A stretch of DNA of 36,830 bases from Pseudogulbenkiania subflava DSM 22618 (GTDB lineage: Bacteria > Pseudomonadota > Gammaproteobacteria > Burkholderiales > Chromobacteriaceae): contig NZ_FXAG01000030.1 in the NCBI RefSeq assembly GCF_900177275.1, positions 1-36,830 of the forward strand, given 5' to 3'. The notes below the pieces were generated by a model. The model was not told the DNA's origin. It was given only the letters and a program-made list of their open reading frames with translations, and searched no databases. A program made the position numbers and the translations under genes. How positions within the stretch are numbered: the stretch's first letter is position 1; every line of letters begins with the position of its first letter. Positions 1-8,017 of this stretch are shown here, piece after piece.

Positions 1-255
1 CAGTTTGGCTGGCCGTCCACCGGCACGAGCATTCAGGATGCCGACTAGACCGTGGCGTTCCCAGTTGTGAATCCATGTTCTGATGCTCTCGCCGCTGATT
101 CGCAACACGGCGGCAACGGTGGCAATGTCCTGACCTTGGTTGACAGCAATCAACGCCTTGCCGCGCAAGCGGAAATATTCCTTGGGGTGTGCTTTGGCTA
201 ATTGTTCAAGAGTGCAGACTTCAGCTTCATTCAAGGTCAATGTGAGTTTACGCAT
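1..255 (-). CDS. IS630-family transposase, N-terminal fragment (runs off the window)
   Basis: Eighty-five codons are visible from an ATG at 255 reading leftward off the window. The protein begins MRKLTLTLNEAEV and contains a helix-turn-helix stretch (DIATVAAVLRISGESIRTWI) followed by a linker ending GRPAK, as in the DNA-binding N-terminus of IS630-family transposases. The DDE catalytic part lies outside the window. The same 84-85 residues are encoded at the right end on the opposite strand. The family call rests on the helix-turn-helix style and the TA target, not on catalytic residues. Confidence 0.75.
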   Translation of the reverse strand, partial: MRKLTLTLNEAEVCTLEQLAKAHPKEYFRLRGKALIAVNQGQDIATVAAVLRISGESIRTWIHNWERHGLVGILNARAGGRPAKL

Positions 256-326
256 CGTCGAACCGGCATCAGGGAGATACGCAAACAGAAGCAAAAATCA
301 TTCCAACTTAGTTGTGCGGCACTACT
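1..326 (-). mobile_element. IS630-family insertion sequence, 5' part (left copy)
   Basis: The first 326 bases are the reverse complement of the last 325 bases of the window. The identity starts just inside a TA dinucleotide on each side (327-328 here, 36504-36505 at the right). IS630-family elements insert at TA, which agrees with this end. The IS terminus reads AGTAGTGCCGCAC inward on the minus strand. Only the transposase N-terminal part and the 5' non-coding end are present, because the window stops inside the element. Sequence outside the element differs between the two copies, which fixes the boundary. Confidence 0.8.
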
Positions 327-443
327 TAACAACCCCCGTCCATCTTGCCTGATGAATTCTATGTGCATAAGCTATACGACATTTATTCCATCACGATTGC
401 TGTCCGTCATCAAATAAAAATACAGGCTAAGCAAGTAATCTGT

Positions 444-458
444 TTCTTGTAGCAAGAA
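444..458. promoter_or_regulatory. Inverted repeat upstream of the five-gene operon
   Basis: TTCTTG, the spacer TAG, then CAAGAA form a perfect 6-bp inverted repeat about 52 bases before the helicase start. The position would suit an operator, but there is no independent support. The rest of the 184 bases between the IS end and the gene is A+T-rich and shows no convincing -35/-10 pair. No regulator gene is visible in the operon. Confidence 0.25.
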
Positions 459-510
459 GTCAGAGATACGCCCTTGCACCCTACCTGCCTCATGAAGAAT
501 TTCTTAACTT

Positions 511-3500
511 ATGGCCAATCTGTATGTTTGGGTTGACGACAGAAACCGCGACAGGGTTACCCGCACGGTACGCGATCTAGCACGTCGGCATCCACAGTTT
601 CATGAGTTCCTAAGCGAAGGGGATGGCATCGAAAATGTCTTGAACCTGCTGTTTCCGCATGGGATGCCCATGGAGTACCACGCGGCGAACCTCAGCATCG
701 AGAACCGACCCGACGACAACTTGAACCTTGCGCTTCGTCCGGTCATCAATTCCGAACAGCCCTGGCCGTTTCCAAGAGGATGTTCGTTGGCGGTGAGGGG
801 CTTCTGGCCAACTCGCGCTCCCAGCCCTGTGTTCATGGTTCAGGACTTGTTTGAAGTCGCTGACGCGCCTGGGCACAGCTATGAGCGTAGCCTCTCAGTG
901 GTGGTCTATCAGGACAACCCACAGCTGCCACGCATCCAGCGCAACAACAATGCCTTGACCCGCGAGTTGGCCTTTGAGCTGCCTGCCATTTCGATCACCA
1001 CTCGTGAGAAGTTGGTTGATTGGAGCGAATTCCTGAAGTGGAAACGCAAGCTCGTGTCGGAGAAAACCCGTGGGCTGAGATTCATCCAACGTGAGTGGCA
1101 AGAAGACCGGATCGTCTTCAGAGTGATTGGGGAGAGCGAGCAATACCTGCGTGAGGTCCATCGCTCTCTGTCTCGACAAGATGTGATGGCATTTGATCTG
1201 AACGTGTCTGTCGATCCCTGGACCTTTCGGATCAGCGATCGGGATGGCCCAAAGCGTGCCCCCAAGGGCTTTGAGCTTGGGCAACCGGAAGCGATGGCAA
1301 AACTCGCGCCACACAAGGACAAGATCAAAGACTGCGAATGGGACGAGCCACACTTCGCAGAAGTCGTGGTTGGCCTGTCTGAGGGTGCCCAGAATCAGCT
1401 GACGGTTGCTGAAGATGTGGCGAACATTCGCCAGATGATTCTCTCCAGAATTCCCGTGCAAGGATTCCTGTCTGTATCGGCAGCCGGTGATCTTGCGCTG
1501 ATCCGGCGTCATGAGTTGGCGATCAAGCGCCTGCAGGATCAGGGCGGCTATGCACCTTACCTTTCTTCCTACCTATTTGATGTCCGACAAGCCAAGAAGC
1601 CGTCAGCCGACGAATCGATCACGCACTGGTTCAGAGATGATCTGAATCCTTTCCAGAAGGAAGCAGTCGAGAAAATTCTGAACACGCCTGACCTTTGCTT
1701 GATTCAAGGGCCACCGGGTACAGGCAAGACAACCGTGATCGCGGAGGCCATCATGCAGTTGGCCCGTCGCGGGGAACGCGTACTACTGGCGAGCCAGGCC
1801 CACACTGCTGTTGACAACGCATTGGAGCGACTCGGCAAGCATCCAGATTTGCGGGTCATTCGCCTAGCTCGCGACTTGGAAAAAGTCTCTGGTGATGGAA
1901 AGTCGTTTGTCCAGCAAGCAGCCTTGTCTCGGTATTACTCATCTCTGGCAGAACACGCGAATGACCGATTCCTGAAGCCTTGGCGCGAAACAGCCGAGCG
2001 GATGAACCAGCTTCAGTCTTGGTTGGTTCGAGCAGAGTATGTACGCCGTGATATCGCTCAGGCTGAACTGGAAATCGAACAATATGAGGAAGCTCGGACA
2101 CGAGCAAAACTCGAAAGGGATCTAGCCTGGCAGAGGCTTCAGGAGCAGGCCCAGAAACACGAGGACACGAAACGACAACGAAACAGGCTTCTTGCCTTGA
2201 AGGAGTTCCTGGTCACTGACGACGGGGATGTTCCAGATGGCTTCCCTATGCTGGAGCCACAGTCCTCCGAACTCGCCACCAGCCTCTTCGGCTTGGCGGC
2301 AGCACGATCAAAACTCCCTGTTTCCAAGGCTGATTGGGACGCGGTGCCGCAGCAACGGCCTCAGATGCTCGCAGGGTTATTGAGGTATTGGCACAAGCTG
2401 AGGGCACGAGGACTGGAGCTAGAAAGGGATGTTGCACGATTGCATGCTGCGGGTGCGCGTCCACTACAGAGTCCCGACATTGCCATCCGTCTTGCAGAAC
2501 TTGAGGCTGAAGAAAAGGCGCTTGCCGATCGAGTCGATGACGACGAAAGCTTGGTCTCGGCTTGGCGAGCCAAGCGTCAAGAAATCAAACAGCTTCGCAA
2601 CAGCACCTCCGGGGGCCTGAGTACTGACCTGTACGGTGATCTGTTCGTCGACGCTGATCGGTGGTGCACTTCGATCGATAACGCAGAACAGGTCGGTACA
2701 GAGCTGGCCGACCGCGTCGCAATGTTGCGTGCCAACGGAGAGGTAATTGATCGGGCTTTGAAGCAACTGATTACGGAGACAAACCGGCTCATTGATCTTT
2801 GCACGATTCCAGAGATCAATGAATCTGAATGGCGGCAGCGAGAGCAAGAGCTTGAGCAGCACATCAGGAAAGAGCCTCGGGTACGGCAGTCTTTGAAAAG
2901 TTCCCATACTCGAGCGACTGAGCTGCTGTCCGCCCATGCGGTAGAAAATTCCGCGCACGATCAATCAACCGATGTCGCCACATTGCTCGCTCAGCAGATT
3001 GCTTTGCACCAGAACGAAGTTCGCGTGCTGGATGAGCAAATACAAACCCATAAGGATGAGCAGCATCTATGGGGGCAACTTATTCAAGACTGGGTCAATG
3101 ATCTTCGAAGGCCAACGTCACACCAGTCGGATTGGGATCACTTCAAAGAAATCTACGTGCCGCAGTGCAATGTGGTCGCCATCACGTGCAATGAACGCGA
3201 GCAAACGCTCGAAGACTCTGGTCAGGTGAGTTTTGATGTGGCGATCATTGATGAGGTCAGCAAGGCGACGCCGCTGGAAATGCTGCTGCCCTTGATGCGT
3301 GCGCGACGCTCCATCCTAGTGGGTGACCACCGGCAACTTCCACCGCTGTTTCAGGAGGGCGCAGATGCCCAAACCTTCAGTGATGTGATTGAAGAGGCAG
3401 AGCAAGACGAGCAAGAGAGTCGAACTGCTTTGACCCGACACAACTTGCACCGCTTCGAAAAGATGGTCACGGCGTCCTTGTTCAAATCACACTTTGAAGC

Positions 3501-4458
3501 TGCAGACGATGCGATACGAGCACGCCTAGAGGTTCAGTTCCGCATGCACCCGCAGATCATGTCGATGGTGAACCATTTCTATGAGCGCCGTCTGACCTGC
3601 GGGCTGGAGTTTCCGCACTACGATCGAAATCACGGGATGGTTCTGGTCGATGCGGATGGAAAACCCATCGTCAAGCCTGCACTTGATGGTGCGGGCAATC
3701 GAATCCAAAAGAACATCAGCACGCCGTCGTCCGAGATTCCTCGCGAAGAAAAAGAAAAGGTCGTTCACGAGGGTGACCATGTTCTGTGGGTGGATACATC
3801 GCGCAATCTGGAGGAGCAGATCCACAAGGAGGACATGGATGCCGCCGGCAAACCTGCCCGCAGTAACCGTCTCGAAGCACAACTGATTGCCCACACATTG
3901 CTGCAGCTCGACAAACAGAGCACCTTTCTTGGCTATTCATCCCAGAAGCGGCGCCAAGTCGGTGTTGTGTCCTTCTACGCACGCCAATGCCGGTTAATCC
4001 GTGAGGCGATCCGTGCGGTCAAGCCGTCCGGGCGGTTTGATTGCCTGGATGTAGAGGTCAACACGGTGATCCGGTATCAGGGTAAGGAAAAGCCAATCAT
4101 TTTAGTCAGCTTGGTGCGCAATGACGGCATTGACACGAAGAATCAAGGTGGCATGGCAAGACGCAGGTCCAGCCGTGCCAACGTGGCGCGTTACGAATTC
4201 ATCAACGTGGCCTTCTCGCGAGCACAGGAGCTATTGATTGTCTTTGGCGCGAGAAGCATGTACGAGTCATACGAGGTGGCGCTGCCGCATATGGACAGAG
4301 AGGGAACGACGACTCGAATGGTCTACAAGGACATTCTGGATCAGTTAGACAGAGATGCCCGTCTGATTCCCGCGAGCCGACTGATGCGAAACGACACCCC
4401 TGGTCAGCGCAAGTTCTCGCCGCGACCCAGCAATGGCAATCGAGGTAATCAGCGATGA
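511..4458 (+). CDS. UPF1/DNA2-like superfamily 1 helicase with long middle insertion
   Basis: A 1315-residue protein with a full SF1 helicase set. Walker A is GPPGTGKTT (about residues 400-408); motif II is IIDEVSKA (about 911); motif III is VGDHRQLPP (about 940); motif IV is EVQFRMHP (about 1007); motif V is in TVIRYQGKEKPIILVS (about 1190); motif VI is NVAFSRAQELL (about 1230). This order fits the AAA_11/AAA_12 UPF1-like family, which unwinds or translocates on nucleic acid. Motifs I and II are about 500 residues apart, and the gap is rich in Glu, Gln, Leu and Arg, suggesting a long coiled-coil arm. The first 380 residues are an unrecognised N-terminal domain. It is the first gene of a coupled operon: its TGA overlaps the next ATG (ATGA). 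The ATG at 511 has only a weak ribosome site. Helicase identity is certain; a defence role is inferred. Confidence 0.9.
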   Translation: MANLYVWVDDRNRDRVTRTVRDLARRHPQFHEFLSEGDGIENVLNLLFPHGMPMEYHAANLSIENRPDDNLNLALRPVINSEQPWPFPRGCSLAVRGFWPTRAPSPVFMVQDLFEVADAPGHSYERSLSVVVYQDNPQLPRIQRNNNALTRELAFELPAISITTREKLVDWSEFLKWKRKLVSEKTRGLRFIQREWQEDRIVFRVIGESEQYLREVHRSLSRQDVMAFDLNVSVDPWTFRISDRDGPKRAPKGFELGQPEAMAKLAPHKDKIKDCEWDEPHFAEVVVGLSEGAQNQLTVAEDVANIRQMILSRIPVQGFLSVSAAGDLALIRRHELAIKRLQDQGGYAPYLSSYLFDVRQAKKPSADESITHWFRDDLNPFQKEAVEKILNTPDLCLIQGPPGTGKTTVIAEAIMQLARRGERVLLASQAHTAVDNALERLGKHPDLRVIRLARDLEKVSGDGKSFVQQAALSRYYSSLAEHANDRFLKPWRETAERMNQLQSWLVRAEYVRRDIAQAELEIEQYEEARTRAKLERDLAWQRLQEQAQKHEDTKRQRNRLLALKEFLVTDDGDVPDGFPMLEPQSSELATSLFGLAAARSKLPVSKADWDAVPQQRPQMLAGLLRYWHKLRARGLELERDVARLHAAGARPLQSPDIAIRLAELEAEEKALADRVDDDESLVSAWRAKRQEIKQLRNSTSGGLSTDLYGDLFVDADRWCTSIDNAEQVGTELADRVAMLRANGEVIDRALKQLITETNRLIDLCTIPEINESEWRQREQELEQHIRKEPRVRQSLKSSHTRATELLSAHAVENSAHDQSTDVATLLAQQIALHQNEVRVLDEQIQTHKDEQHLWGQLIQDWVNDLRRPTSHQSDWDHFKEIYVPQCNVVAITCNEREQTLEDSGQVSFDVAIIDEVSKATPLEMLLPLMRARRSILVGDHRQLPPLFQEGADAQTFSDVIEEAEQDEQESRTALTRHNLHRFEKMVTASLFKSHFEAADDAIRARLEVQFRMHPQIMSMVNHFYERRLTCGLEFPHYDRNHGMVLVDADGKPIVKPALDGAGNRIQKNISTPSSEIPREEKEKVVHEGDHVLWVDTSRNLEEQIHKEDMDAAGKPARSNRLEAQLIAHTLLQLDKQSTFLGYSSQKRRQVGVVSFYARQCRLIREAIRAVKPSGRFDCLDVEVNTVIRYQGKEKPIILVSLVRNDGIDTKNQGGMARRRSSRANVARYEFINVAFSRAQELLIVFGARSMYESYEVALPHMDREGTTTRMVYKDILDQLDRDARLIPASRLMRNDTPGQRKFSPRPSNGNRGNQR

Positions 4459-6887
4459 AGCTGGGTTCTTTCTCTGTCGGCATGCCGCTGTATGAAGTCG
4501 AATCGGAGGTGACGTACCAGACCGTACGCACGCCGACAGTATTCGAGCGGATGGCAATGAAGCTGTGCGACAGTTATCGGACGATACCGGGAATCGCCGA
4601 GATGACCCTGTCTCAGATTTTCGAGCAACAGCTCGGTGTGGCTTCGGCAAATGACCTGGTGGGACCAAGCGTTGAAAATCTGGTCTATATGGGCGTGTTG
4701 AGCAGCCCGTCGTCGCAAGACTATATGGATCTTCGGCTGGCAGACCTTGCCCTCACTTCTGATGGCGCGACTTTTCTCGAGCGAGATCGATTGCCCAGCC
4801 GGCCTCAGCAAACCACTGTTTCACACCTGTATTTCCCGCTGTCCAATTCGATCAAGTCTCAGCAAAATGACAATCGGCTGTCTAGAGCGCCCAGCCGTCC
4901 GTTCATTGGCGGTCCAGTGCTTGAGCCTTCCGATTGTTCTGCGCTAGTACGGGAGGCCGTGACAAAAGAACGGCACGCCTGGAAAACAGCGAATACTGAG
5001 ATTCACTCCGTTCAGTCCCAAGTCGTTGGCGTGGTTTGGGAACAGCATCAAATCGCTCTGGAGTGCGATGAGTCGGGCGTGCTTGTTATCAAGGCGCAGG
5101 GATCGCCTGATTTTCAGCGATGGCTGGCAGCGGCAAATCCGGATGTGGTTTGGGAGCACATTCTGGAGCCCATCCTCGCAAGTGAGACCGCATCCGGCTG
5201 GCCCACGCTTAGTGAAGCAAGCTTCCGCAGCACTCTTGCAATTGCACCGCTGGATGGCTCCTCCACAGGAAATCGCGCTGCGGCGACCACATCAAGAGCA
5301 GCGCTGCGCGTGCTGGTTGATGAACAACAGTTGGAGCGGCACATTGGCGAAGACCTCGTTCTGCTGAAGAACGATAGACATGTCATCCAACGACTGACAG
5401 CACTCTTCAGAAGTGCTGATCGCGGAATTCGTCGGCTGCCTTCTCAAAAGGGGACGATCTGGCTCGAAATGGCGGAGCCATCGGACCTGCCCGCGGGGTT
5501 TGATGGTTTGCTCATTCGCAAAGAGGACCGCTCGCCGGAAGTCCATCTGACAGGATTAGCGAAGGTGTTTTGGGCGGGCCAGGAGCGCCGAGCTGTGCTC
5601 ACGCTGACAGTCGATAAGGATATGAGTGCACGCGTTTGGCAAGCGGTGCAGACCGAGTTGAAATCAGCCCTGAGTTCGGAGCAGTCCGCTGATGTCTATG
5701 CGCTCGCTTCTCTGTGGGAGTCACCCCAGGAAACCATTTTGCGTTGGCAATCGAGAGTTGATGGATTGCCCATCGGCGAGTTGATTGAGAATTCCTCCGA
5801 TTTCATCGGCGCGCTGGAGCGCTTCTCTCCTCACTCTGGTGAAGACTGGCGAGCAGAGTGGTTTAGTGCGCTCGCGGATCGGCTAATGTCGGCGATCACA
5901 CGGTTGGAAGGCGACGTCGATCTTGCCGATGTGTTGAGTTACCTCGCCGACCTCGATCGGCTGATGCCAAAGCAGTCGGTGGAGATCAAGTCGGCGCTCC
6001 TGAACCACTGCCGTGCTCTTTCCGATCTCGAGTCACTGGAATCGCTTCGCAAGGCAGTAGGGCCATCAATCGCCTTGCCTGATGGCGTGATCGGCGATGC
6101 GCTCTTGCGGCAGTGGATCACAGAAGCTCTGACCGATGCCGGTTTGGCCCTTCATGGCCCTCATGCATATTCGCAACCCCTGGCGATGATCAGGTCCGCG
6201 TATCAAGCGGTGCTGCGTGATGTCGGCTTGAAATCGCTTCAAGATGCTGCCACTGGAAGCCTAAGCTTGCTGGGTGTGAAAACCTCAGCGCTGGCAAGTG
6301 TCACAAAGTGGCAAGAAGCCTGCGCGGCAGTGCGCAAGATGCGGGCGTCTCTCGAGGATGATTCCCTATCACCAATCAATCAGTTCGACACTTTGGTAGG
6401 TGCGTGGCGGGAGTTGGCAGTACGGCGACTGGCTCACCCGACAACGCCCGGCCAAAGGCAAGTCGTTCTTGATACCAGTGCGTTGATGCTGGTTCCTGAT
6501 CTGCCTACCAACATGCGCCGAAACGATATCCCCGTCGTCGCTCGACGTGTGCTTGAAGAGCTAGACGGAATCAAGGCATCGTCCGAAGAGGAACGAGCCC
6601 AGAAGGCGCGAGCGGCGATTCGTTCATTGGAGCGCGCCGGGCAAGCCGTTCGCTATGAGTCTGAGGTGCTTGATCTGCTGCCAGCCGACTGGGAGCCGAC
6701 GCCAGACAATCGAATTTTGTCGGTGGCACTCTATCTGCGGTTGAGCGATGCCATCTTGGTAACAGGTGACAGGAACTTCCGTAATAAGGCGCGTGCTGAA
6801 AACATCGTTGCCATGCTGCCGGAAGAGTACAAGGGCGGAAATCCAAATCAAGCAGCGCGTCGCGATACAGGAGGGAAGCGTAAATGA
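4455..6887 (+). CDS. Large protein with C-terminal PIN nuclease domain
   Basis: An 810-residue protein. The last ~130 residues form a PIN domain of the PhoH/YlaK-associated type: VVLDTSALM (first Asp, about residue 672), VLEELDGIK (Glu), DNRILSVAL (Asp) and VTGDRNFRNKA (last Asp). These four acidic positions are the metal-binding set of PIN ribonucleases, so catalysis looks intact. The first ~130 residues read like a winged-helix region; the middle (about 130-660) is not recognised and carries no ATPase motif. The gene overlaps the helicase by 4 bases and the next gene by 4 bases, so all three are probably translationally coupled. PIN domains usually cut single-stranded RNA, so this is the likely effector or processing subunit of the operon. 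PIN identity is well supported; target and trigger are unknown. Confidence 0.8.
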   Translation: MKLGSFSVGMPLYEVESEVTYQTVRTPTVFERMAMKLCDSYRTIPGIAEMTLSQIFEQQLGVASANDLVGPSVENLVYMGVLSSPSSQDYMDLRLADLALTSDGATFLERDRLPSRPQQTTVSHLYFPLSNSIKSQQNDNRLSRAPSRPFIGGPVLEPSDCSALVREAVTKERHAWKTANTEIHSVQSQVVGVVWEQHQIALECDESGVLVIKAQGSPDFQRWLAAANPDVVWEHILEPILASETASGWPTLSEASFRSTLAIAPLDGSSTGNRAAATTSRAALRVLVDEQQLERHIGEDLVLLKNDRHVIQRLTALFRSADRGIRRLPSQKGTIWLEMAEPSDLPAGFDGLLIRKEDRSPEVHLTGLAKVFWAGQERRAVLTLTVDKDMSARVWQAVQTELKSALSSEQSADVYALASLWESPQETILRWQSRVDGLPIGELIENSSDFIGALERFSPHSGEDWRAEWFSALADRLMSAITRLEGDVDLADVLSYLADLDRLMPKQSVEIKSALLNHCRALSDLESLESLRKAVGPSIALPDGVIGDALLRQWITEALTDAGLALHGPHAYSQPLAMIRSAYQAVLRDVGLKSLQDAATGSLSLLGVKTSALASVTKWQEACAAVRKMRASLEDDSLSPINQFDTLVGAWRELAVRRLAHPTTPGQRQVVLDTSALMLVPDLPTNMRRNDIPVVARRVLEELDGIKASSEEERAQKARAAIRSLERAGQAVRYESEVLDLLPADWEPTPDNRILSVALYLRLSDAILVTGDRNFRNKARAENIVAMLPEEYKGGNPNQAARRDTGGKRK

Positions 6888-8017
6888 GCAGACATGACCA
6901 GGCACGCTATCAGATCGAACGCCAACGGCGTCAGGAGCTATTCAACCAGCGTGTTCGAGAGACGACTCGCAGCTATCTCGCTAGGTATCGTGGCGTGCTG
7001 GATGATGTGCAAAGCCAAGGACTCAACGAATATGTTCAGGCAGAGTTCTCTGTGCTAGAGAGGGAACTGGCAATCCTGACGCGACTTGTCGAAAGTGATC
7101 CTGCCGTAGCGCGAGACCGGAGCATTGAGTTGGGGCGACAGGTGCACGCGCTGCCACGACATGCACGAGGAATGCGCCAGGCATACATCGAGGCACAACG
7201 AGAGGCTGAAGAAGCGGCCAGAGAAGAGGCTCGGCGCCGAGTCGAGCAAGAGGCCAAGTCCCGACAAGAGGTGGAAACCGCGTGGCAAGACGAGCTGATG
7301 AGCTGGGCTGACCCATTGGCTAGGCAGTTGGCCTTCAAAGCTCTATCGGAAGCACGATCGCGCCTAATGGGGGCGAATAGTCAAACGTCGGTCGAGGACT
7401 TGCGAACGGCATTAAGGACGATCAAGACCGAGTACGAGCAACGCTCTCGGCAGATCAGAGAGAAGGAGTCCAAAGCAGCAGAAGTAAGCGCGACCGAGGA
7501 TGCGTTGCAACTATGCCGTGAGCAGATCGCCTCTGTTGGGGGCGGAGCAGCTGAGCGTGCACAAGCATTGGGATCGATGCTCAATGCCTCCAGCGCGATG
7601 TCGCCCGAAGAGGTTTCTAAGCGATTGGTTGAAGTTACCCGAGATCTCGACGCTGTCGTGGTTGATGAGAGCTGCAGGCGGGAGGTTGTGCAGGCTGTAT
7701 ACCGCGCACTTGAGGATGCCGGTTTTGTGACGGAAAAGCCTCGACTCGTTCGTGATGGCAGCTCCAACGAGGTGGTGATTCGCGGCAAAAGGCCTGCTGG
7801 CGCCCAAGCAGAGTTCAAGGTTGAGCTCAGTGGAAAGCTCAACTACAAGTTTGACCACTACCACGGTTCTGCGTGTAAGAAAGACATCGATACGGTCCTG
7901 CCACGACTCCAGTCAATCTATGGGATTCAGCTCTCCACCGAGCGCACGATTTGGGAGAACCCGGATGACAAGGACAGCGATGCCAAGCCTCAACCAGGCA
8001 TGACAAGGGAGAAGTAG
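6884..8017 (+). CDS. Coiled-coil protein of unknown function (operon subunit)
   Basis: A 377-residue protein that I do not recognise. Residues 1-215 are highly charged and mostly helical, with runs rich in Glu, Arg, Ala and Gln (for example EAEEAAREEARRRVEQEAK near 110), typical of coiled coil. The last ~120 residues look like a compact alpha/beta domain, with FKVELSGKLNYKFDHYHG and then KDIDTVLPRLQSIYGI. No signal peptide, membrane segment or enzyme motif is visible. It starts on an ATG overlapping the previous stop and ends directly against the next ATG. The likely role is a scaffold or adaptor linking the PIN protein and the AAA+ protein; this is inferred from shape and position only. Confidence 0.75.
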   Translation: MSRHDQARYQIERQRRQELFNQRVRETTRSYLARYRGVLDDVQSQGLNEYVQAEFSVLERELAILTRLVESDPAVARDRSIELGRQVHALPRHARGMRQAYIEAQREAEEAAREEARRRVEQEAKSRQEVETAWQDELMSWADPLARQLAFKALSEARSRLMGANSQTSVEDLRTALRTIKTEYEQRSRQIREKESKAAEVSATEDALQLCREQIASVGGGAAERAQALGSMLNASSAMSPEEVSKRLVEVTRDLDAVVVDESCRREVVQAVYRALEDAGFVTEKPRLVRDGSSNEVVIRGKRPAGAQAEFKVELSGKLNYKFDHYHGSACKKDIDTVLPRLQSIYGIQLSTERTIWENPDDKDSDAKPQPGMTREK

